Source: Mycobacterium sp. (GTDB lineage Bacteria; Actinomycetota; Actinomycetes; Mycobacteriales; Mycobacteriaceae). From it: a stretch of 10,776 nucleotides of DNA. The stretch covers positions 1 to 10,776 of the forward strand of contig JAHFVB010000113.1 of NCBI GenBank assembly GCA_023264755.1, written 5' to 3'. Both the position numbers and the translations under genes were made by a program. Shown here piece after piece: positions 7,200 to 10,776 of the stretch (its first letter is position 1; the number at the start of each line of letters is the position of its first letter). A model generated the notes under the pieces. The model searched no databases. It saw nothing but the letters and a program-made list of their open reading frames with translations, and was not told the DNA's origin.

Positions 7200-7214
7200 C
7201 CCGCATGGCGCGGG
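7200..7214 (-). other. Small hairpin in the leader of the SOS-box gene
   Basis: CCCGC (7200-7204) and GCGGG (7210-7214) form a perfect 5-bp stem with a 5-nt loop, inside the predicted untranslated leader and about 30 nt before the start codon. It might influence ribosome access, but at this GC content such a short stem could be chance. Confidence 0.25.
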
Positions 7215-7227
7215 TCGGTCCTGAAGG

Positions 7228-7233
7228 ATATTA
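7228..7233 (-). promoter_or_regulatory. -10 element overlapping the SOS box
   Basis: Read on the minus strand this is TAATAT, unusually AT-rich for the region and a good match to the housekeeping -10. It shares two bases with the LexA box. The start site would be near 7221, about 50 nt before the ATG at 7171. No good -35 is visible at 16-19 bp spacing. Confidence 0.55.
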
Positions 7234-7247
7234 GAACACACGTTCGA
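7232..7247. promoter_or_regulatory. SOS box (LexA operator)
   Basis: TAGAACACACGTTCGA matches the known mycobacterial and Gram-positive LexA consensus TCGAAC-N4-GTTCGA at 11 of its 12 fixed positions; the essential GAAC/GTTC arms are intact. It lies 61 bp upstream of the small coiled-coil protein gene (minus strand) and overlaps its -10 element, the standard position for LexA repression. No plus-strand gene starts within 1 kb, so the minus-strand gene is the evident target. Confidence 0.7.
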
Positions 7248-7293
7248 TGACGTGGTGACCAGTTGCGGTGCGCTGACCAACGAGAGCCGAAAT

Positions 7294-7318
7294 CGACTGG
7301 CCCGGGCTAGGCCAGTTG
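7294..7318 (-). terminator. Hairpin downstream of the AraC-family gene
   Basis: ACTGGCC (7296-7302) and GGCCAGT (7310-7316) form a perfect 7-bp stem with a 7-nt loop, extendable to 9 bp with one G-U pair. It lies about 30 bp beyond the stop codon of the AraC-type gene, as expected for an intrinsic terminator. There is no U-tract. It would also insulate the SOS promoter from read-through. Confidence 0.5.
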
Positions 7319-7347
7319 TCGCGACGTGGATTGCCGCCGTACGGGTC

Positions 7348-8298
7348 TCAGCGTTGCGCGGGTGGGCCCGACACGGCACCCGGGGGTGAGGCGCTGAGGT
7401 CGGCGGATGTGGTGGTCTGCCAGTGTCGCGGTGGCTGGCCGTGGCGGCGGTGAAACGCGGTGGCGAACGCATACGCAGAGCCGTAACCCACGTTGGACGC
7501 GATCTGCTCCAGGGTTGCGTCGGTGGTCAGTAGCAGGTCACGGGCCAGTGTCATGCGCCATTCGGTCAGGTACTTCATGGGAGTCTGTCCGAGCACCTGC
7601 TGGAATGTGCGGGCAAAGGTGGCGCGAGACATATGGGCATGTTTGGCGAGTTCGTCGACAGTCCATGTTCTTTCGGGCTCAGCGTGCATGGCGTACAGAG
7701 CGGGCGCTAGGCGCGGATCTGATGCTGCGCGGAACCACGCTGGTGGGCTCGAGCTGCGGCTGAGCCCGGCCCGAAGCCCGAATACGACGAGCACGTCGAG
7801 CAGTCGGTCGAGCACTGTCTGTCGTCCGGGGTGGTCGTGCATCAGCTCCCGAGAAAGCAGCCCGACCACGACGTGGATCGGGTCGTCGAGGCTTGCCGGT
7901 AGCGATAGCACCGGCGGAAGGGCATCGACCAAGCCCTGTCCGATGTCACCCGTGAAGCGGTAGGCGCCACACAGAAACACAGAGGCGCCGTCCGGCGGTC
8001 CGGTTTCGTCGGATTCAGGTAGCGATCGAAAGTCCTCGTGCAGAACGCAGGTCGCACCAGGCTGGTGGGCGATGAAATGATCCGGGCCGCCACGCACCAG
8101 GGCCAGGTCGCCTGGGCGCAGCTCGACCGGGCCGCCCTTGCCGTCGACCCAGAGCCATGCGGTGCCCTGCACGACTGCGTGAACGGCCAATTGGATCGCA
8201 CCAGGCAACCGCAGTCCCCATGGTGGCGTCGCGGCGGATCGTGCGAATACTCCGCCCGAGGCCCGGGCACGCACGAGATGTTCTTGAAGCAGGTCCAC
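7348..8298 (-). CDS. AraC-family transcriptional regulator with cupin sensor domain
   Basis: A 316-aa regulator. Residues about 2-180 form the AraC-type cupin_6 sensor (DLLQEHLVRARASGGVF, then WLWVDGKGGPVELRPGDLALVRGGPDHFI, and later FLCGAYRF). The C-terminal AraC DNA-binding domain has two helix-turn-helix units, at about 212-236 (TVDELAKHAHMSRATFARTF) and 262-293 (TLEQIASNVGYGSAYAFATAF, then HRRHGQPPRHW). Family members of this design often sense small reactive or aromatic compounds and activate a divergent oxidoreductase gene, as suggested here by the NmrA-like gene facing it 76 bp away. The GTG at 8298 fits the family's usual start (M-D-x-L-x-x-H-L); the frame is open to 8424, but that would overlap the divergent gene. 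No Shine-Dalgarno is visible. Three repeat elements lie in the shared promoter region. Confidence 0.88.
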   Translation of the reverse strand: MDLLQEHLVRARASGGVFARSAATPPWGLRLPGAIQLAVHAVVQGTAWLWVDGKGGPVELRPGDLALVRGGPDHFIAHQPGATCVLHEDFRSLPESDETGPPDGASVFLCGAYRFTGDIGQGLVDALPPVLSLPASLDDPIHVVVGLLSRELMHDHPGRQTVLDRLLDVLVVFGLRAGLSRSSSPPAWFRAASDPRLAPALYAMHAEPERTWTVDELAKHAHMSRATFARTFQQVLGQTPMKYLTEWRMTLARDLLLTTDATLEQIASNVGYGSAYAFATAFHRRHGQPPRHWQTTTSADLSASPPGAVSGPPAQR

Positions 8299-8301
8299 AT
8301 G

Positions 8302-8353
8302 AATGAGCGTCCAACACAAACCAATGAGCGTCAAGATCATTGAAACGCTCACT
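8302..8353. promoter_or_regulatory. Triple repeat array, putative AraC-type operator
   Basis: AATGAGCGTC occurs exactly at 8302-8311 and again at 8323-8332. An inverted, 8-of-10 copy (AACGCTCACT) lies at 8344-8353. The core heptamer TGAGCGT / TGAGCGT / ACGCTCA has centres at 8307, 8328 and 8348, spaced 21 and 20 bp, so all lie on one helical face. AraC-family proteins are known to bind direct repeats spaced by about two turns. The array lies between the divergent AraC-type and NmrA-like genes and starts 4 bp before the regulator's GTG. Confidence 0.65.
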
Positions 8354-8374
8354 CGATGGCACGACCACGGTGTC

Positions 8375-9214
8375 ATGAACAAAATTGGTGACCGCAGGGT
8401 GCTGGTGCTCGGTGCCACCGGCAAGACCGGCTCGCGCGTAGCCGCTCGGCTATCGCATCAAGCGGTGGGAGTGCGATCCGCTTCCCGGCATGGCGGCGAT
8501 GTTCGGTTCGACTGGGACGATCCGGCGACCTACGCGCCAGCACTCGACGGCATGGATGGCATCTACTTGGTCGCGCCGGTCATGCGGATGGACTACGCGG
8601 GGATGGTTTCGGGTTTCCTCGACCAAGCCGAGCGTGCCGGGGTCGGCCACGTCACGTACCTCAGCGCCTACGGCGCAGCACAGGCCCCGGACGATTTCGC
8701 GATTCGCGCGGTCGAACTCGACCTGCTGTCGCGGTCGGCATTGACCCACTCGTTCATTCGGCCTGCGTGGTTCATGCAGAACTTCAGCGAGAGCTTCCTG
8801 AAGCCGGTCGACGACACGATCGTCGTGCCCAACGGCGACGGTGCTGAAGCCTTCGTCGACGTCGACGACATCGCCGCCGTTGCGGCCGCCACGTTGGTCG
8901 ATCCCATGACGCATGCGGGGGCGAGCTACGCCCCGACCGGTCCCGAAGCGCTGACGATCACGCAGACCGCAGAGCTCGTGTCCACCGCCGTCGGACGCAA
9001 GATCACCTACACCGTCGTCGAGCAGGACGTCTGGATCGACGCCATGATCGCTGCTGGCGTACCGCACGACTACACCACGATGCTGCGTCTGCTGACATCC
9101 ACCGTCGCCAGCGGCAACGGATCTCGACCCAACAACGACGTGCGGGCCGTCACCGGACGGGCGCCGATGAGCTTCGCCGACTTCGCCGCCCATGCGGTTC
9201 ATGCGTGGAAGTAA
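8375..9214 (+). CDS. NmrA-like NAD(P)-binding atypical SDR
   Basis: A 279-aa Rossmann-fold protein of the NmrA/atypical SDR group. The dinucleotide-binding motif VLVLGATGKTGSRV is at 9-22, with GATGKTG at 13-19. Basic residues after the second strand (VRSASRHG, 33-40) suggest NADP preference. THSFIRPAWFMQNF at 124-137 is a family block, seen also in NAD(P)H:quinone oxidoreductase 2 and azoreductase-like proteins; the classical catalytic YxxxK is absent, as is usual here. It may be a redox enzyme or a redox sensor. The ATG at 8375 puts the Rossmann strand at the usual position; the frame runs back to 8303, but that part overlaps the operator repeats. Its Shine-Dalgarno is poor. It is divergent from the AraC-type regulator, and the NTF2-like gene follows after 31 bp, probably on the same mRNA. 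Confidence 0.87.
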   Translation: MNKIGDRRVLVLGATGKTGSRVAARLSHQAVGVRSASRHGGDVRFDWDDPATYAPALDGMDGIYLVAPVMRMDYAGMVSGFLDQAERAGVGHVTYLSAYGAAQAPDDFAIRAVELDLLSRSALTHSFIRPAWFMQNFSESFLKPVDDTIVVPNGDGAEAFVDVDDIAAVAAATLVDPMTHAGASYAPTGPEALTITQTAELVSTAVGRKITYTVVEQDVWIDAMIAAGVPHDYTTMLRLLTSTVASGNGSRPNNDVRAVTGRAPMSFADFAAHAVHAWK

Positions 9215-9245
9215 TTGCACATCAATGAAAGTGAGTGGAGCCCTG

Positions 9246-9689
9246 ATGAAAGACCCCATTGAAAACCTGCAAGATTTCACCGCCCTGGATCCGTTCTTCC
9301 GGATCATCGAGCAAGGACTAGAAGGCCTGGTCGATCCGGGGCATTTCTTCGACCTAATGGCCGAGGACGTTGTCACCGAGTACGTGATCACCGTGCCCGG
9401 ATACCCGCCGCGCATCGAAGGCCGACAGGCACTCGCCGAGCTCTACCGCCCGTACGGAACTGCGATCCAGTTAGAGCGCTGCTTCGACCTGGCCCGCTAC
9501 CACGACCCTGCCAAGAGCGTCGTCGTACTCGAATACGCCTCCGAGGGCCATACCGTTGGCGAGAACCGCCCCTACGCCAACCGCTTCATTTCCGTGATCA
9601 CTCTGCGCAACCGGCAGATCGTGCACTGGCGCGACTACCTCAATCCCGTTGCCGTGTTCAATGCACTCGGGTGGCCGGCCAGCCAGTGA
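9246..9689 (+). CDS. NTF2-like (SnoaL / PhzA-PhzB type) protein
   Basis: A 147-aa cone-fold protein of the nuclear transport factor 2-like superfamily. The N-terminal helix (PFFRIIEQGLEGLV), an early strand block (DVVTEYVITVPGYPPRIEGRQAL, 41-63), and the C-terminal strand pair with the signature NRFISVITLRNRQIVHWRDY followed by LNPVAVFNALG (112-142) closely resemble the SnoaL and PhzA/PhzB-like groups. These fold around a hydrophobic pocket and act as isomerases, cyclases, dehydratases or ligand-binding partners; this one's ligand is unknown. The ATG at 9246 has GGAG 5 nt upstream and starts at the domain; an ATG at 9225 and the frame back to 9192 (overlapping the previous gene) are less likely. 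Co-transcription with the NmrA-like gene suggests they act on the same small molecule. Confidence 0.87.
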   Translation: MKDPIENLQDFTALDPFFRIIEQGLEGLVDPGHFFDLMAEDVVTEYVITVPGYPPRIEGRQALAELYRPYGTAIQLERCFDLARYHDPAKSVVVLEYASEGHTVGENRPYANRFISVITLRNRQIVHWRDYLNPVAVFNALGWPASQ

Positions 9690-9695
9690 CTTCCG

Positions 9696-9725
9696 CCTGT
9701 CTCGGAGCCGCGCCGCTCGGGCAGG
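9696..9725 (+). terminator. Hairpin after the NmrA-NTF2 unit
   Basis: Starting 7 nt after the stop codon, the left arm CCTGTCT...GAGC pairs with GCTCGGGCAGG to give about 11 base pairs (two of them G-U) with a 2-nt bulge and a 6-nt GC-rich loop. There is no U-tract. The position suits an intrinsic terminator for the two-gene unit. The rest of the gap to 9810 shows nothing I recognise. Confidence 0.4.
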
Positions 9726-9810
9726 GTTGGGCGGCCACCAGAACGGATGACGGGTACGTCTGAGCTGAATCCGGGCCGAGTGATCTCGAGTGTTGAAGTG
9801 GCCGAATCCG

Positions 9811-10698
9811 TTACGGACGCAGGGTGGAACCGCGTTGCCTGTCTTGCAGGATCTCGGGTTCACTGGCTCGGTGGAAGCCACGGAACGCGGTGCTGCCCAA
9901 CGCTCCACCGACGTCCATGGCGTTGGGATTCAGTGACGCTCCGCCGTCGATGCGGATACAGGTTCCGGTCAGGTATGCCGCCGCCGGACACAGGAGGTAG
10001 ACGATCGCGGCGGACACTTCGGCTTCTTGCGCGAAACGCTTCAACGGTGTCACTCGGATCGACGCATCGATCAGCGGACCGGCGATGGCTGGGTCATAGG
10101 TGTCGAGCCCAGACGACGCAACGTAGCCCGGCGCAACGGCATTGACCCGCACCCTTGGTGCCCATTCCAGCGCAAGGGTTTGGGTGAGATTCATCATTCC
10201 GGCGCGAGCGGCTCCGGAGTGCGCCATCAGCGGCATCCCGTCCCACACGTTGGCGAGCATGTTCACCACGGCGCCGCCGTTGGACTTCATGAACTGTCCG
10301 TACACTTCTCGGGCCACCAGGAAGCCGCCGGTCAGATTGGTGGCGAGCACGGCCTCCCACCCCTTCTTGTCGATCGCCTCCGCCGGCATCGGGAACTGGC
10401 CGCCGGCGTTGTTGACCAAACCGTCGATATGGCCGTGCGCTTCGAGGATGGCCGCCACATTCGAACGCACGGCGGCCTCGTCTCGGACGTCGAACGCACA
10501 GGCCGTGGCACTGCCGCCGTCATCGCTGATCTCCTGGGCGGTGCGCTCCAACCTTTCCCGCTTGCGGCCGGTGATCACGACGACTGCCCCCAGGCTCGCC
10601 AACTCGTGGGCCACGCAGCGACCGATGCCCGAACCACCACCGGTGATCATGACCGTCCGTCCGTCGAACAGGCCAGGCCGAAAGTCCGATTCGTACAC
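9811..10698 (-). CDS. Short-chain dehydrogenase, PECR/AtuG-like
   Basis: A 295-aa SDR. The nucleotide-binding motif ITGGGSGIG is at 18-26, a basic TGRKRERL follows the second strand (43-50, suggesting NADPH), and LVNNAGG is at 94-100. The active-site helix reads MAHSGAARAGMMNLTQTLALEWA (158-180), so the usual YxxxK is replaced by His160 and Arg165. The same HSGAARAG block occurs in peroxisomal trans-2-enoyl-CoA reductase (PECR), and a similar one in AtuG of the Pseudomonas acyclic-terpene pathway, so reduction of an unsaturated acyl-CoA is the best guess. RINGVAP-like RVNAVAPGYVASSG (184-197) and TGTCIRIDGG (244-253) complete the fold. The GTG start has a strong GGGAGGA 3 nt upstream. No partner gene lies nearby inside the window; the 77 bp upstream to the window edge show no clear promoter. 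Confidence 0.88.
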   Translation of the reverse strand: MYESDFRPGLFDGRTVMITGGGSGIGRCVAHELASLGAVVVITGRKRERLERTAQEISDDGGSATACAFDVRDEAAVRSNVAAILEAHGHIDGLVNNAGGQFPMPAEAIDKKGWEAVLATNLTGGFLVAREVYGQFMKSNGGAVVNMLANVWDGMPLMAHSGAARAGMMNLTQTLALEWAPRVRVNAVAPGYVASSGLDTYDPAIAGPLIDASIRVTPLKRFAQEAEVSAAIVYLLCPAAAYLTGTCIRIDGGASLNPNAMDVGGALGSTAFRGFHRASEPEILQDRQRGSTLRP

Positions 10699-10776
10699 GG
10701 TTCCTCCCTAATGGCCGACCGCCCGTCACCCGGCACTCGCACAGTCTGACTCCTCAACGACCCGAACAAGGGGTTG

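Noticed and set aside
6639..7472. N-terminal extension of the PLP enzyme frame upstream of 6638
   Set aside because: It crosses the small coiled-coil gene and its SOS promoter and encodes Arg/Ser-rich noise; the enzyme fold begins at the ATG at 6638.
8299..8424. Extended N-terminus for the AraC-type regulator
   Set aside because: The extension overlaps the operator repeats and the start of the divergent gene, and does not resemble the family N-terminus; GTG at 8298 fits better.
9807..9817. TCCG-TTA-CGGA mini-hairpin at the SDR stop codon
   Set aside because: A 4-bp stem is too short to call a terminator.

Overview
The window looks like chromosomal DNA from a mycobacterium or a close relative. 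The DNA is very GC-rich. It has GTG and TTG starts, TANNNT-type -10 elements, a Gram-positive-type LexA box, and gene families common in Mycobacteriaceae: FadD-type acyl-CoA synthetases, DUF4267 membrane proteins, NIPSNAP, TetR and AraC regulators, and secreted or lipid-anchored envelope proteins. Genus is inferred from style and families only. I see no rRNA, tRNA, CRISPR array, insertion sequence or phage gene.

Layout, left to right. (1) 47-1910, plus strand: a small secreted protein with four cysteines, then a beta-propeller-like lipoprotein, 37 bp apart and probably co-transcribed; an envelope pair. (2) 1923-3322: a TetR-family repressor (minus) divergent from a NIPSNAP-family protein and a DUF4267 four-helix membrane protein (plus). 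The intergenic region carries two copies of an 11-bp palindrome that sit at the -35 and -10 elements of a readable promoter, so the repressor very probably controls its neighbours. (3) 3336-7171, all minus strand, in transcription order: a 149-aa protein with a Lys/Ala/Pro-rich segment and a coiled-coil tail; a class V PLP-dependent aminotransferase-fold enzyme; and a roughly 700-aa protein fusing an SRPBCC (START-like) domain to a complete FadD-type acyl-CoA synthetase. Upstream of the 149-aa gene is a near-perfect SOS (LexA) box overlapping a TAATAT -10 element. (4) 7348-9689: an AraC-family regulator (minus) divergent from an NmrA-like NAD(P)-binding protein and an NTF2/SnoaL-like protein (plus). 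Between them lie three copies of a 7-bp element at 21- and 20-bp spacing. (5) 9811-10698, minus: a short-chain dehydrogenase of the PECR/AtuG type, in which the usual YxxxK is replaced by HxxxR.

The window thus reads as three or four small accessory transcription units, two of them regulator-plus-target pairs with visible operators. The main points for follow-up are the SOS box on the unrecognised small protein, the SRPBCC-acyl-CoA synthetase fusion next to a PLP enzyme, and the two operator arrays. No single unit is obviously a known defence or biosynthetic system.
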